64,000 nt of DNA from Pyrinomonadaceae bacterium (GTDB lineage Bacteria > Acidobacteriota > Blastocatellia > Pyrinomonadales > Pyrinomonadaceae), in the NCBI GenBank assembly GCA_021228405.1, contig JAJQRF010000003.1, positions 89,581 to 153,580 on the forward strand, in the 5' to 3' direction. Under the pieces are notes generated by a model. The model saw nothing but the letters and a program-made list of their open reading frames with translations. It ran no database searches and was not told the origin of the DNA. Below, piece by piece: positions 49,840 through 58,786 of this stretch. Every line of letters begins with the position of its first letter. Positions within the stretch are counted from its first letter, which is position 1. The translations under genes and the position numbers were made by a program.

Positions 49840-51606
49840 TTAATTCAAAGGAATCCCGCTGACCGTTCCGAAGGTCTGGGCAAATTCGTTTCCTTCGGCA
49901 AATGAATCTCTGATCTCGGAAACGAGCCGTTTGATAAATTCTTCGGGATTATCGATGCCGAGTTTTTCGGCAAATTCCCTGCTCAGATTTTCGAGTTCCT
50001 GTTGCGTCATATTGTCGTGAATGCGCCCGCCGATCTCGTCCGTGATCGCGCCGAGCAAACCGCCGACCGCCGGATTTGCCGGAGCGTTTCCAGCCGTTCC
50101 GCTGACGACATTAACGACAAATCCGAACCAGGCAGTTCTTTTCGCCGCTTCATTCGGCAATGAATCGGCGTAATCCTTAAAAGCCGCGCCCGCCAAACCG
50201 AAAAGATGTCCCATCACGTTCGCCGCTTCGTTGCGGCTCAGAGGCGTGTTGCCGTCTTTACTCAAAAGTTTTAAGTAGTTTTGATCGTTATTTTCGATTG
50301 CCGTCGAAATTTCTCTCATTTTCGAGCCGAGAAACTGCACGACATCGTTTGCTTTTGATGAAGGTTCGCTCGAAAAGACGACCGAACGGAAAAAGTTTTC
50401 CAAACCCTGTCCCTTGAGAAAATCGATGCCGTTCGTATATTTTCCGTCGCCGTAACTCGATTTCAGGATCGAGTTAAAATCCTTCATAAAAATATCTGCC
50501 AAACCGTCTTTGAAATTCGCGTCGCCGTTATACTTTTCCGCCGCGTCGCCCGTCAGATTTCGCGTGACGGCGTTGAAAACGGCAACCCGCGTGTTCGGCA
50601 AAGCAAACGAATGCGTCGAGAGAGTTTTCAGCAAAGTGCCGACGTTGTCGAAATTTTCCCGCGCCTGACCGTCGGGCGGCAAAAGCCACTGATCCAACTT
50701 CATCGCACGGCTGAAAAGTTCCTGCAAACCGCTTTCGCCGAGCGAATAACGCAAGCCGTTCAATTTTGCGGCTTGATTATAATCGGGTGTCGAAGCGATC
50801 GTGTGCGTTGCCATCGCAGCGAGAAAATCTTTCGCTTCATTCTGATTTTCGCCGTCGACATTCAACGGCAAATTTCCCGTCGCCAGATTTGCCGTCGATT
50901 CGGCAAACATATTTTTCAGGCTCAAACCCGCCGAATCGTTGCTGACATTGGAAATCGCTTCCGTCAAAAACATCGCCGCGCCTTTGTGAATACTGCCGTC
51001 CGTGACGGCGACTTTGCCCAAGAGCGCGTCCATATCGCCTTCGGTCAAATATCCGCCGCGATTCAGCGTTTGCAATGAACTGCCAAGCAAATCTCTTTCC
51101 CGTTCACCTGCGGGCGGGAGGCTCGAAACCGTATCCTGGATCAATTCGGCAGTTTTGTCCGTGCCGAGCGTTTGATAAAAGCGATGCAACCATTCGGCAT
51201 CGTCCTTGTGCTGGTCGAGCGCACGGTAAAACATCGCCTGCGCCATCGGACCGTCGTTGTCTTTGATTTGTTCCGCCGTCAGTTCGGGAACTTCCGTTCC
51301 GGGTGTCGTAAAATAAGCCTCCGCCGCCGGAACGCCTTCAGGTGTCGTAAAGGTTTTCGGCTTTGAAGCCGTTTGCCTTGTTCTTTCAGCCGCCGCTTCC
51401 GCCCGATCCGCGCTTAACGGTCTGAAATTGGCTTCCAAAGTATTATTCAATTTGAAACGCGCATAATTTTCGCTCGTGCGCCGATCGCCGATCACCGAAT
51501 TGCGGTTATCCGCCGAATGAATTTCCGTTTTTTGAATGACATTTTTCGGTTTTTCGACTTCCGATTTTGCACTTTGTTTGTTTGAACTGACACCTTCGAT
51601 TTTCAT
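49840..51606 (-). CDS. Large hypothetical protein, no recognised domain
   Basis: The 588 aa have no signal peptide and no membrane span. The N-terminal 60-110 residues are polar, Lys/Ser/Asn-rich and probably disordered. The rest is mainly helical with repeated short units (FYQTLGTDKTAELIQDTVSS; GYLTEGDMDALLGKVAV), and WFGFVVNVVSGTAGNAPANPAVGG lies toward the C-terminus. The disordered head plus helical body, without secretion signal, is like some effector or large cytosolic toxin-related proteins, but nothing shows this directly. Monocistronic on the minus strand, diverging from cmk. Confidence 0.8.
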   Translation of the reverse strand: MKIEGVSSNKQSAKSEVEKPKNVIQKTEIHSADNRNSVIGDRRTSENYARFKLNNTLEANFRPLSADRAEAAAERTRQTASKPKTFTTPEGVPAAEAYFTTPGTEVPELTAEQIKDNDGPMAQAMFYRALDQHKDDAEWLHRFYQTLGTDKTAELIQDTVSSLPPAGERERDLLGSSLQTLNRGGYLTEGDMDALLGKVAVTDGSIHKGAAMFLTEAISNVSNDSAGLSLKNMFAESTANLATGNLPLNVDGENQNEAKDFLAAMATHTIASTPDYNQAAKLNGLRYSLGESGLQELFSRAMKLDQWLLPPDGQARENFDNVGTLLKTLSTHSFALPNTRVAVFNAVTRNLTGDAAEKYNGDANFKDGLADIFMKDFNSILKSSYGDGKYTNGIDFLKGQGLENFFRSVVFSSEPSSKANDVVQFLGSKMREISTAIENNDQNYLKLLSKDGNTPLSRNEAANVMGHLFGLAGAAFKDYADSLPNEAAKRTAWFGFVVNVVSGTAGNAPANPAVGGLLGAITDEIGGRIHDNMTQQELENLSREFAEKLGIDNPEEFIKRLVSEIRDSFAEGNEFAQTFGTVSGIPLN

Positions 51607-51746
51607 AAGTCCTCCGACGTTCCGATTTTTATTTTATTTCTAAATTAAGTTATCGGCTTGTTTTGCAAACTGTTTCGTCTTTTTTCGGCACAATTTTAAA
51701 GTCCGATTTTAGACATAAAACATAAAATCAAATAAACTTAAATCCG

Positions 51747-52436
51747 ATGATAATTGCCATTGACGGACCTTCGGGCGCAGGAAAATCAACGCTCGGGAAA
51801 ATGCTTGCCAAGAAATTCGATCTGCTTTACCTCGACACGGGCGCAATGTATCGCGCGGTCGGATTGGCTGTTTTAAATGCCGGAATAAGTTTTGAAGACA
51901 CCGAAAAAGTTGCCGAGATCGCCCGGAATTCAAAAATAAAACTCGTCGGCGAACCTGAAAATCTGCAAATTTTTCTGAATGATGAAGACATTACGACCGA
52001 AATTCGCACGAACGAAGTCGGACAGGCGGCTTCGATCGTTTCGACGATTTCGGAAGTCCGGCGCATTTTGGTCGGACATCAGCGAACCTTGGGCGAAACA
52101 TCGAAAAACGGTGCGGTTTTGGACGGGCGCGACATCGGAAGCGTCGTTTTCCCGAATGCCGACGTTAAGTTTTTTCTGACCGCCAAACCCGAAGCGCGCG
52201 CGCGTCGGCGTTATGAAGAAGATTTGGAAAAAGGTCGTGCCGTTTCATATGAACAAACCTTTGCCGAGATCAAAGAGCGTGACGAACGCGACGTTTCGCG
52301 CAAAGATTCGCCGCTGATGATCGCCGAAGATGCCGTCGTCATCGACACGAGCGAGCTCGATCTTTCGGAAGTTTTTGCCCAGATGTTGCAAATTCTGCAA
52401 GAAAAATCTTCAAACGCCGCGTCGAATTTGACTTAA
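51747..52436 (+). CDS. cmk: Cytidylate kinase
   Basis: The 229 aa match the usual Cmk size. The P-loop is IAIDGPSGAGKSTLGKML, the substrate loop LYLDTGAMYRAVGL, the DGRDIGSVVFPNADVKFFL segment is diagnostic, and the lid arginines lie in ARARRRYEEDLEKG. It converts CMP and dCMP to the diphosphates with ATP. tRNA-Arg follows 39 bp downstream on the same strand. Confidence 0.96.
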   Translation: MIIAIDGPSGAGKSTLGKMLAKKFDLLYLDTGAMYRAVGLAVLNAGISFEDTEKVAEIARNSKIKLVGEPENLQIFLNDEDITTEIRTNEVGQAASIVSTISEVRRILVGHQRTLGETSKNGAVLDGRDIGSVVFPNADVKFFLTAKPEARARRRYEEDLEKGRAVSYEQTFAEIKERDERDVSRKDSPLMIAEDAVVIDTSELDLSEVFAQMLQILQEKSSNAASNLT

Positions 52437-52475
52437 AACTTTTCAATAGTTAAGATTTCTATTCGTTCTTTTTAT

Positions 52476-52549
52476 GCTCCCGTAGCTCAGTTGGATAGAG
52501 CAACAGCCTTCTAAGCTGTGGGTCGCACGTTCAAGTCGTGCCGGGGGTA
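52476..52549 (+). tRNA. tRNA-Arg (anticodon TCT)
   Basis: The cloverleaf is complete: acceptor GCTCCCG/CGGGGGT with two G-U pairs, D-arm GCTC/GAGC, anticodon stem ACAGC/GCTGT with loop CTTCTAA (anticodon TCT) and T-arm GCACG-TTCAAGT-CGTGC. No CCA is encoded. Confidence 0.95.
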
Positions 52550-52559
52550 TTCAATTTTA

Positions 52560-52645
52560 GATTTTGGATTTTGGATTTTTGATTGTAAGATATATATCGG
52601 ATTTGGGTTGAATCCAAAATCGGCGATCCAAAATCCAAAATCAGA
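52560..52645. repeat. Inverted repeat of TTTTGGA words between two tRNA genes
   Basis: GATTTTGGATTTTGGATTTT faces AAAATCC...CCAAAATCCAAAATC about 40 nt on. The same words occur at 18028-18058 and 18282-18312. Confidence 0.65.
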
Positions 52646-52649
52646 ATAT

Positions 52650-52726
52650 GGCGGCTATAGTTCAGTGGTTAGAGCGCTTGATTGTGGTTCAAGATGTCGT
52701 GGGTTCAAATCCCACTAGCCGCCCCA
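52650..52726 (+). tRNA. tRNA-His (anticodon GTG)
   Basis: The acceptor is GCGGCTA/TAGCCGC with the extra G at position -1 opposite C73, as required for tRNA-His. The anticodon stem CTTGA/TCAAG carries loop TTGTGGT (GTG), and the T-arm is GTGGG-TTCAAAT-CCCAC. CCA is encoded, unlike the neighbouring tRNA-Arg. Confidence 0.95.
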
Positions 52727-52857
52727 TTAATTTCCTTCCATAACTTCCCCGCAATTCATTTGTAATTTACCGCCTAAAAAACATATAATCATTTGAAATT
52801 TTTGTATTTTTATTTCAAACCAATGCACTGTATATTAGGGCATTTTCAAAATCCATT

Positions 52858-54402
52858 ATGAAAACTCTGAAAATTATCTTTTGCTCGTTATTAATGCTTT
52901 TTGCGGTCAGTTTCGTTTTCGGTCAAAAATCGAAAAAAATATTCGTCGAAAATGAAGTGTTGGTGAAAATGAAAGGCGGTGTTTCCCTTTCGGCAATGAC
53001 CAATGCCAGTAACAAGCTCGGTGCAAGCCTGGTCGAAACGCTCGGCGACACGGCTTGGGTAAGAATAAAATTGCCCGATAATTTGACGGTTGAAAATGCA
53101 CTTGCGGAATACAGGAATTTTGAAGAAGTCGAAGCGGTTCAGCCGAATTTTTACTATCATTTGCTCGTCACGCCGAACGATCCGCAGTTTACCAGTACGG
53201 GAATGTGGGGATTGGCGAAAATTTCCGCGCCATCGGCTTGGGATTTCACGACGGGAAGCTCGGCGGTCGTGGTTGCCGACATCGATACGGGCTTGCGCTA
53301 CACGCACGACGATCTGGCGGCAAATGCGTGGACGAATCCGGGCGAAATTCAAAACAACGGCGTTGACGATGACGGAAACGGCTTCGTCGATGATTTTTAC
53401 GGGTGGGATTTTTTCTATAACGATTCAAATCCGATCGATGACGCGGGCGGACACGGAACGCATACGGCAGGCACGATCGGGGCGGTCGGAAACAATCTGG
53501 TCGGTGTCACGGGCGTAAACTGGAACGTCAAAATTATGCCGATCAAAATTTACAGTCCGGTCGGCACGGATTCGACCTCGGCAATGCTCGTGAATGCTTA
53601 CAACTACGTGAGAATGATGAAAAATCGCGGTGTGAACATTCGCGTGACGAACAATTCTTACGGCGGTTGCGGCGAGGCTTGCGGATACGATCAGGCAACC
53701 AAAGACGCGCTCGATGCAATGGGCAACGCGGGAATTTTGAATGTTTTCGCCGCCGGAAACGATAACCGTAATATCGAAACAACTCCTTCATTTCCGGCAA
53801 GCTATACGAGTCCGACGGTTTTGTCGGTTGCGTCTTCGACCTCGACCGACGTGCGTTCGAGCTTTTCAAATTACGGCGTTGTGAGCGTCGATCTTGCCGC
53901 GCCGGGTTCATCGGTTTTGAGCACCTATGCCAATTCAAACACGAGTTACGCGACTTTGAGCGGAACTTCGATGGCGACTCCGCACGTCACAGGCGCGGCG
54001 GCACTGCTTTCGGCATATAATCCGTCGCTTTCGCCCGCTTCGTTAAAGGCGACGCTGATGAACACGGTCGATCCTTTGTCGAACTGGACGAGTTTCGTAA
54101 AAACCGGCGGCAGATTAAACGTCGCACGCGCTTTGCAAAATCAAACGGTTTGCACGTTTTCGTCGCCCGATGCGTCGAAAACCATTTCGAGAAACGGCGG
54201 AACTTTTACGATCAGCATCAATGCTCCGCAAAACTGCGATTACGAAGTAAAAAGCAATGTAAGTTGGATCACCGTGACAACTACCGCTCCGTTAAGCGGA
54301 AACGGAACGGTTTCGTTAAATGTTGCGCCGACTCCGAAAGCAAGCCGTTCGGGAACGATCTCGATCGGCGGACAGGTTTATAAGATCACGCAACTTCAAT
54401 AA
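52858..54402 (+). CDS. Secreted subtilisin-like serine protease (S8) with BACON-like C-terminus
   Basis: The 514 aa open with a signal peptide (KIIFCSLLMLFAVSFVFGQ). An inhibitor-I9-like propeptide (about 30-95, with VLVKMKGGVSLSAMTNAS) precedes the catalytic domain. The triad is Asp in VADIDTGL, His in GGHGTHTAGT and Ser in LSGTSMATPHVTGA, with Asn in FAAGNDN as oxyanion hole. A C-terminal BACON-like domain (about 430-514, ISRNGGTFTISINAPQNCDYEV) is probably for carbohydrate or mucin contact. Likely extracellular. It stands alone after the tRNA-His gene. Confidence 0.93.
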   Translation: MKTLKIIFCSLLMLFAVSFVFGQKSKKIFVENEVLVKMKGGVSLSAMTNASNKLGASLVETLGDTAWVRIKLPDNLTVENALAEYRNFEEVEAVQPNFYYHLLVTPNDPQFTSTGMWGLAKISAPSAWDFTTGSSAVVVADIDTGLRYTHDDLAANAWTNPGEIQNNGVDDDGNGFVDDFYGWDFFYNDSNPIDDAGGHGTHTAGTIGAVGNNLVGVTGVNWNVKIMPIKIYSPVGTDSTSAMLVNAYNYVRMMKNRGVNIRVTNNSYGGCGEACGYDQATKDALDAMGNAGILNVFAAGNDNRNIETTPSFPASYTSPTVLSVASSTSTDVRSSFSNYGVVSVDLAAPGSSVLSTYANSNTSYATLSGTSMATPHVTGAAALLSAYNPSLSPASLKATLMNTVDPLSNWTSFVKTGGRLNVARALQNQTVCTFSSPDASKTISRNGGTFTISINAPQNCDYEVKSNVSWITVTTTAPLSGNGTVSLNVAPTPKASRSGTISIGGQVYKITQLQ

Positions 54403-54674
54403 CCAATTCAGGATTTTGTTATTTGAATTGTTCGGTTTTTTTTATTTTTTGTAAAAGTTCGGCGGCTTTCCAACTTTTATTAATTTGGGTGCGTCTAAAG
54501 CTCTGACCAGTTCAGGCGGACTTTTACAAGAAGGAATTTGTCGAAGATACGATTTTCTATTGCGTTTTCTTGCATCGTAAACGGAAGAAGTAGTATATTT
54601 GACATTCTTAAACTTTTTGGCGTTGCTTCGCCCAAACCTTTTGTAAAATTTTTAAGAAAAAGGATATAGAAATA
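54403..54674 (+). promoter_or_regulatory. Spacer with promoter for the FG-GAP gene
   Basis: No gene is seen. TTGCAT (54570-54575) and TATATT (54594-54599) are separated by 18 nt and look like a sigma-70-type promoter. An AAGGA RBS (54660-54664) precedes the ATG at 54675, giving a leader of about 70 nt. Confidence 0.4.
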
Positions 54675-55646
54675 ATGAGAAATATTTTGACCATTAGCGG
54701 CAAATTCAGTGTGCTTTTTGCCTGTATTTTAGTTTTAACGGTTTCATCGTTTGCCCAGCTTAGTTTGCGTAAGGCACTGGACGTTGATGCCGACGGAAAA
54801 GCCGATTTTACGGTCTTTCGCCCGAGCAACTCCAATTGGTATACATTGAAAAGCAGCAATGGCGGGTTCGTGTTTCAACCGTTCGGTTCGGCAAATGAAG
54901 ATTATATGGCACCCGGCGATTTTGACGGCGACGGCAAAGGCGATGTTTCGGTTTGGCGCGACACGAACGGCGGCTGGTATCGGATCAATAGTTCGACAAA
55001 CACTTTTACGGCAGTAAATTTCGGCACGACCGGCGATGAACCGATCGCGAGAGATTACGACGGCGACGGCAAAACCGATGTCGCCGTTGCCAGACGCACA
55101 AACGGCGCGATCATCTGGTATGGACTGAGAAGCACGGACGGAAGCCTGATCGCCGCTCAATTCGGAAACTCGACCGATTTTACTGCACCGGGCGATTATG
55201 ACGGCGACGGCAAATTCGATTTCGGCGTTCAGCGTCCCGGCGCAACCGCTTCGGCTCAGGCAACTTTTTACATCTTGAAATCCAGCGACAACGGTTTGAT
55301 CGTTGCATCGTGGGGATTGAGCAACGATCTGGTCGTTCCCGGCGATTATGACGGCGACGGCAAGACCGATATTGCGGTGGTGCGTGAAGGCGCAACTTCG
55401 GCAACTCCGTTGGGTTGGTATATTCTGCAAAGCTCGAACGGCGCGTTGAAAGCCGCCAATTTCGGCAACACGGGAACTGATCTGAACGTTCAGAACGATT
55501 ATGACGGCGACGGTAAAACCGATGTCGCAGTCTGGCGCGACAGCAATTCGACATTTTATGTTTTGAAGAGCACGGACAACGGTTTGATCGTAACCCCGTG
55601 GGGCGCACCGAGCGATTTCCCGGTGGCAAGCTACGACACCCATTAA
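54675..55646 (+). CDS. Secreted FG-GAP/VCBS repeat protein
   Basis: 323 aa with a signal peptide ending SSFAQ (about 1-32). The mature part is six or seven repeats with D-x-D-G-D-G-K calcium loops, W-Y-x-L/W-Y-I positions and A-V-x-R, forming an integrin-like beta-propeller. It is closely similar in design to the protein at 35213 and to the C-terminus of the M36 peptidase, though units differ in sequence. No catalytic domain is present. Probably extracellular or surface; function unknown. A strong terminator follows. Confidence 0.9.
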   Translation: MRNILTISGKFSVLFACILVLTVSSFAQLSLRKALDVDADGKADFTVFRPSNSNWYTLKSSNGGFVFQPFGSANEDYMAPGDFDGDGKGDVSVWRDTNGGWYRINSSTNTFTAVNFGTTGDEPIARDYDGDGKTDVAVARRTNGAIIWYGLRSTDGSLIAAQFGNSTDFTAPGDYDGDGKFDFGVQRPGATASAQATFYILKSSDNGLIVASWGLSNDLVVPGDYDGDGKTDIAVVREGATSATPLGWYILQSSNGALKAANFGNTGTDLNVQNDYDGDGKTDVAVWRDSNSTFYVLKSTDNGLIVTPWGAPSDFPVASYDTH

Positions 55647-55666
55647 TTTGCTGACAGGTCAAAAAG

Positions 55667-55705
55667 TAAAAGGTTGAAGACCGTTTCAAGTCTTCAACCT
55701 TTTTG
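55667..55705 (+). terminator. Rho-independent terminator
   Basis: AAAAGGTTGAAGAC and GTCTTCAACCTTTTT form a stem with an 8-nt loop. Confidence 0.93.
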
Positions 55706-55739
55706 TTTATTTAAATTTTGTAGTAATTTTCTAATTTCG

Positions 55740-56747
55740 ATGGAAAATTTTTCAGAAACAGTCAAAAATGCTTTTCCGCAAAAGAAAATTGTCATTGTCG
55801 GCGATCTGGTTGCCGACCAGTTTTTGCGCGGCACGATTGCGCGTGTTTCGCGCGAGGCTCCTGTCTTTATTCTCCGCCACGACGAAACAGAAACGCTCGG
55901 CGGCGGCGCGGCAAATGCGGCGGTCAACGTTGCCTCGCTGAATGCCGAAGCCGTTTTGATCGGGTTGGTCGGCGAAGATTTGAACGGGAAAGCCCTGCTT
56001 GAAAAACTGCGTGGCGAAAATGTAAATTGCGATTTTGTAGTTGCATCGGAATCCTTTCAAACGACGACGAAAGTTCGCGTTCTGGCGGGACAGCATTATG
56101 CGGCAAGACAGCAGGTTATTCGCATCGATTACGAAAATAAGACCGAAATCTCTGCCGAAATCATTGAAAAATTAAAGGCAAATCTGATCTCGTCAACTGA
56201 AAACGCCGACGCGATCATCATTTCCGATTACGATTACGGTGTCGCCAATTCGACGATCGCCGAAACTGCCGGAAAAATTTCCGCTGAAAAACGAATTCCC
56301 ATCTTGATAGATTCGCGTTTCCGTCTAAGCGAATTTTCCGGGGCAACGACCGCTACGCCGAACCAGGATGAGGTCGAACAGATTTTGGGCAAAGATTTTA
56401 CCGATGACGATTGCCGCAAACTTTGCGAAAAATTAGGATTCGATTCACTGCTCGTGACCTGCGGAAATAAGGGAATGATGCTTTTTGAAAAGGACAAAAC
56501 GCCTTTGCGCATCGAGGCAGTCGGCGCGAAGGAACCGGTTGACGTGACGGGTGCGGGCGACACCGTGATTGCGGTTTACGCGCTCGGACTCGCTTCCGGC
56601 TTGAACTTTGCGGACAGTGCCGGGCTTGCCAATCACGCGGGCGGAGTCGTCGTGATGAAAAAAGGAACGGCTTCGGTGACGAAAGACGAACTGCTTGCGT
56701 CAATCGAAAAATACAAATTTCCCGGACATAAAACTCAAACCTTATGA
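55740..56747 (+). CDS. rfaE1: D-glycero-beta-D-manno-heptose-7-phosphate kinase
   Basis: About 335 aa from the ATG at 55740 (MENFSETVKNAFPQKKIVIV). It is a PfkB/ribokinase-family sugar kinase like the N-terminal half of HldE. GDLVADQFLRG and LGGGAANAAVNVA are sugar-binding segments, and DVTGAGDTVIAVYALGL contains the catalytic base Asp and anion hole. It makes heptose-1,7-bisphosphate for ADP-heptose and lipopolysaccharide core. It overlaps the adenylyltransferase gene by 4 bp (ATGA). In-frame codons upstream lie in the preceding terminator. Confidence 0.94.
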   Translation: MENFSETVKNAFPQKKIVIVGDLVADQFLRGTIARVSREAPVFILRHDETETLGGGAANAAVNVASLNAEAVLIGLVGEDLNGKALLEKLRGENVNCDFVVASESFQTTTKVRVLAGQHYAARQQVIRIDYENKTEISAEIIEKLKANLISSTENADAIIISDYDYGVANSTIAETAGKISAEKRIPILIDSRFRLSEFSGATTATPNQDEVEQILGKDFTDDDCRKLCEKLGFDSLLVTCGNKGMMLFEKDKTPLRIEAVGAKEPVDVTGAGDTVIAVYALGLASGLNFADSAGLANHAGGVVVMKKGTASVTKDELLASIEKYKFPGHKTQTL

Positions 56748-57226
56748 AAAGTTTTGCAGAGATCGCAAACCGCGAAGATTTAGTGGAAAAGGTTGCCGAA
56801 TTACGCCGATCTGGTGCAAAGATCGCGTTGGCAAACGGCTGTTTCGACCTTTTTCACGTCGGTCATATCCGTTACCTGGCAGGCGCGAAAGAGCTTGCCG
56901 ACATTCTTATTGTCGGTATCAATTCAGATGAACAGGTCAAAAAATTAAAAGGCGAAAACCGCCCTTTTATGCCCGATAAAGAACGCGCCGAGATCATTTC
57001 TTCGCTTCGTTTTGTCGATTGCGTCACGATCTTTGACGAACCGACCGTCACCGAACTGCTTCGCGCCGTCAAGCCCGATTTTCACGCCAAAGGAACCGAC
57101 TACACGGTGGATTCCGTCCCCGAACGCGAGATCGTCCGCGAATACGGCGGACAAACCGTCATTGTCGGCGACCCGAAAGACCATTCTTCGACGGATTTGA
57201 TACAATTAGTAAGCGGTAAGCCGTGA
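56744..57226 (+). CDS. rfaE2: D-glycero-beta-D-manno-heptose 1-phosphate adenylyltransferase
   Basis: The 160-aa nucleotidyltransferase matches the C-terminal half of HldE. IALANGCFDLFHVGHIRYL holds the HxGH motif and DHSSTDLIQLV the C-terminal ATP-binding region. It joins AMP from ATP to heptose-1-phosphate, giving ADP-heptose. Split kinase and transferase genes are normal in many phyla, and the 4-bp overlap shows coupling with rfaE1. No gmhA/gmhB or rfaD neighbour is seen. Confidence 0.95.
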   Translation: MKSFAEIANREDLVEKVAELRRSGAKIALANGCFDLFHVGHIRYLAGAKELADILIVGINSDEQVKKLKGENRPFMPDKERAEIISSLRFVDCVTIFDEPTVTELLRAVKPDFHAKGTDYTVDSVPEREIVREYGGQTVIVGDPKDHSSTDLIQLVSGKP

Positions 57227-57298
57227 GCAGAAATAAAAGGTTCAATAATCCGTGTAAATTTAACAACTGCTCGCGGCTTACCGCTCACTGCTCACTGT
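57222..57298. repeat. Inverted repeat of CGGTAAGC/GCTTACCG words
   Basis: GCGGTAAGCCGTGAGCAG faces CTGCTCGCGGCTTACCGCTC across an A/T-rich centre. It lies between the rfaE2 stop and the next gene. Confidence 0.65.
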
Positions 57299-57302
57299 TT
57301 TT

Positions 57303-57875
57303 ATGTGGAAATCGCGCACGAAAACCGATTTGATGATCGAAGTTTGGGAAGCACTCGACTGCGAAAATATCGGCGAAAAAGAGATCGTCGCCATTGAAGA
57401 CGCTGTTCGTGAGCGTTTTGGCGCGAACGCAGTCGATTCGCCGATGAAAATTGCGCGTTTGCTGGCTGACGAAGGTGCGGAATTACGTCACGCGGAGATT
57501 CTCGCGCTCGATGTCGAACGCCGACTCGAATCGCCCTATGACGCGATGTTTCGGAATATCTTAAAGTTTTCCGATTTCAAGCAAACCTTAATTTCGCTTC
57601 GCCAACTCGAAAATCTGCGTCAAAAGTTTTTGCGCGAAAACGACAAGGAAGGCTTACGGCTCGTGCGCGAAACGGCTCTGAAGGGCAAAAACCGCGCTCA
57701 GATGGTTTCACAGAACAAGCGTGTCGATGCCCGAAAACGTGCCGAAAAAGCCGAAATTACCGAATGGTTTTCGATCTGGCTGCAATCGCCCGAAGTTTTT
57801 GAAAACTGGGTTCGGCTCAGACAAAATTCAAAGGATTTTAAAGATAAGTTTGAAACAACGATCGACGCGGATTGA
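57303..57875 (+). CDS. Hypothetical helical protein
   Basis: 190 aa, cytosolic and highly helical and charged. MWKSRTKTDLMIEVWEALDCENIGEKEI opens it, a basic helix (about 120-150, RETALKGKNRAQMVSQNKRVDARKRAEKAEI) follows, then EWFSIWLQSPEVFENWVRLR. No recognised family. It lies after the heptose genes and before rsmE on the same strand, with palindromic spacers on both sides. The basic central helix might contact RNA or DNA, but this is a guess. Confidence 0.8.
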   Translation: MWKSRTKTDLMIEVWEALDCENIGEKEIVAIEDAVRERFGANAVDSPMKIARLLADEGAELRHAEILALDVERRLESPYDAMFRNILKFSDFKQTLISLRQLENLRQKFLRENDKEGLRLVRETALKGKNRAQMVSQNKRVDARKRAEKAEITEWFSIWLQSPEVFENWVRLRQNSKDFKDKFETTIDAD

Positions 57876-57946
57876 AACGGACTTTTTTTTAGTTTATTAA
57901 CTCTTTGAAAAAATCCGTTCTAATCCGCGTCGATCGTTGTTTCAAA
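57850..57946. repeat. Long near-perfect palindrome before rsmE
   Basis: The left arm (57850-57890, TTGAAACAACGATCGACGCG then GATTGAAACGGAC and a T-run) pairs with the right arm (57908-57946, A-run, TCCGTTCTAATCCGCGTCGA, TCGTTGTTTCAA) over about 38 bp. The left arm overlaps the end of the upstream gene. The T-run makes it a plausible terminator. Confidence 0.8.
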
Positions 57947-57958
57947 TCTTCCCCAAAT

Positions 57959-58684
57959 ATGCGTCGTTTTTTTGCTCCGAAAGAAAATTTCAATTCCGAA
58001 AAAGTTTTATTAAGTAACGATGAAACAAAGCATTTACGCGATGTTCTGCGTCTGCGCGCCGGTGAACAAGTGCAGGTTTTCGACGGTGAGGGAAAGGAAT
58101 TTCTGTGCCTGATCGAAAGCATTTCCAAAAAGGAAACGGCTTTGAAGATAGTCGAAGAGATTTCGCCTTCTGCGCCGAAATCCGTTTTGAATTTAACGCT
58201 CGCGGTCGCGCTTTTGAAGGGTGAAAAATTCGATCTGGTCGTGCAGAAAGCCGTCGAGCTGGGCGTAAATATCTTTGTTCCGCTCGTGACGAAAAGATGC
58301 GACGTGAAGTTCAAAAACGCGCCGGATTTTAATAAAAAACTCGAAAGGCTGAACCGCATCGCGCTCGAAGCCTGTAAACAATCGGGTCGTGCCGATCTCA
58401 TGAGAATTTCCGGGTTGGTTGATTTTCAAAAGTTTATCGAATCAGCCGAAGGCGCGAAGGTTTTGTTTTCCGAGCGCGGCGGCGCAGGTTTCGCGGATAT
58501 AGAACCCGCCAAAAAAATAACCGCCGTCATCGGTTCTGAGGGCGGTTGGGAAGATTTCGAGATCGAAGCGGCGCAAAGTAAAGATTTTCGGATAATCACC
58601 TTCGGCGGTAGAATTATGCGCGCTGAAACGGCGGCGATCTCGGTCGCCACGATCTTACAGCATCGCTTCGGGGATTTGAATTGA
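57959..58684 (+). CDS. rsmE: 16S rRNA (uracil-1498-N3)-methyltransferase
   Basis: About 241 aa from the ATG at 57959 (MRRFFAPKENFNSEKVLLSN). An in-frame start at 57905 lies in the palindrome arm and is unlikely. RsmE has an N-terminal PUA-like domain followed by a SPOUT knot. Visible marks are KHLRDVLRLRAGEQVQVFDG, VQKAVELGVNIFVPLVTKR, SEGGWEDFEIEAAQ and GGRIMRAETAAISVATIL. It methylates U1498 of 16S rRNA with AdoMet. Confidence 0.95.
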   Translation: MRRFFAPKENFNSEKVLLSNDETKHLRDVLRLRAGEQVQVFDGEGKEFLCLIESISKKETALKIVEEISPSAPKSVLNLTLAVALLKGEKFDLVVQKAVELGVNIFVPLVTKRCDVKFKNAPDFNKKLERLNRIALEACKQSGRADLMRISGLVDFQKFIESAEGAKVLFSERGGAGFADIEPAKKITAVIGSEGGWEDFEIEAAQSKDFRIITFGGRIMRAETAAISVATILQHRFGDLN

Positions 58685-58695
58685 ATAAAGAATCT

Positions 58696-58777
58696 GCCCA
58701 CGAAATACACGAAAATCACGAAAAAAAGAAATTCACTATTCTGTTTTATTTTCGTTCTTTTCGTTTATTTCGTGGGC
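58696..58777. repeat. Long inverted repeat, same family as 1514-1604
   Basis: GCCCACGAAATACACGAAAA pairs with TTTTCGTTTATTTCGTGGGC across about 16 nt. Both arms share sequence with the repeat between hutH and hisS. It lies between convergent genes and could terminate both. Confidence 0.8.
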
Positions 58778-58786
58778 AAAATCTAC

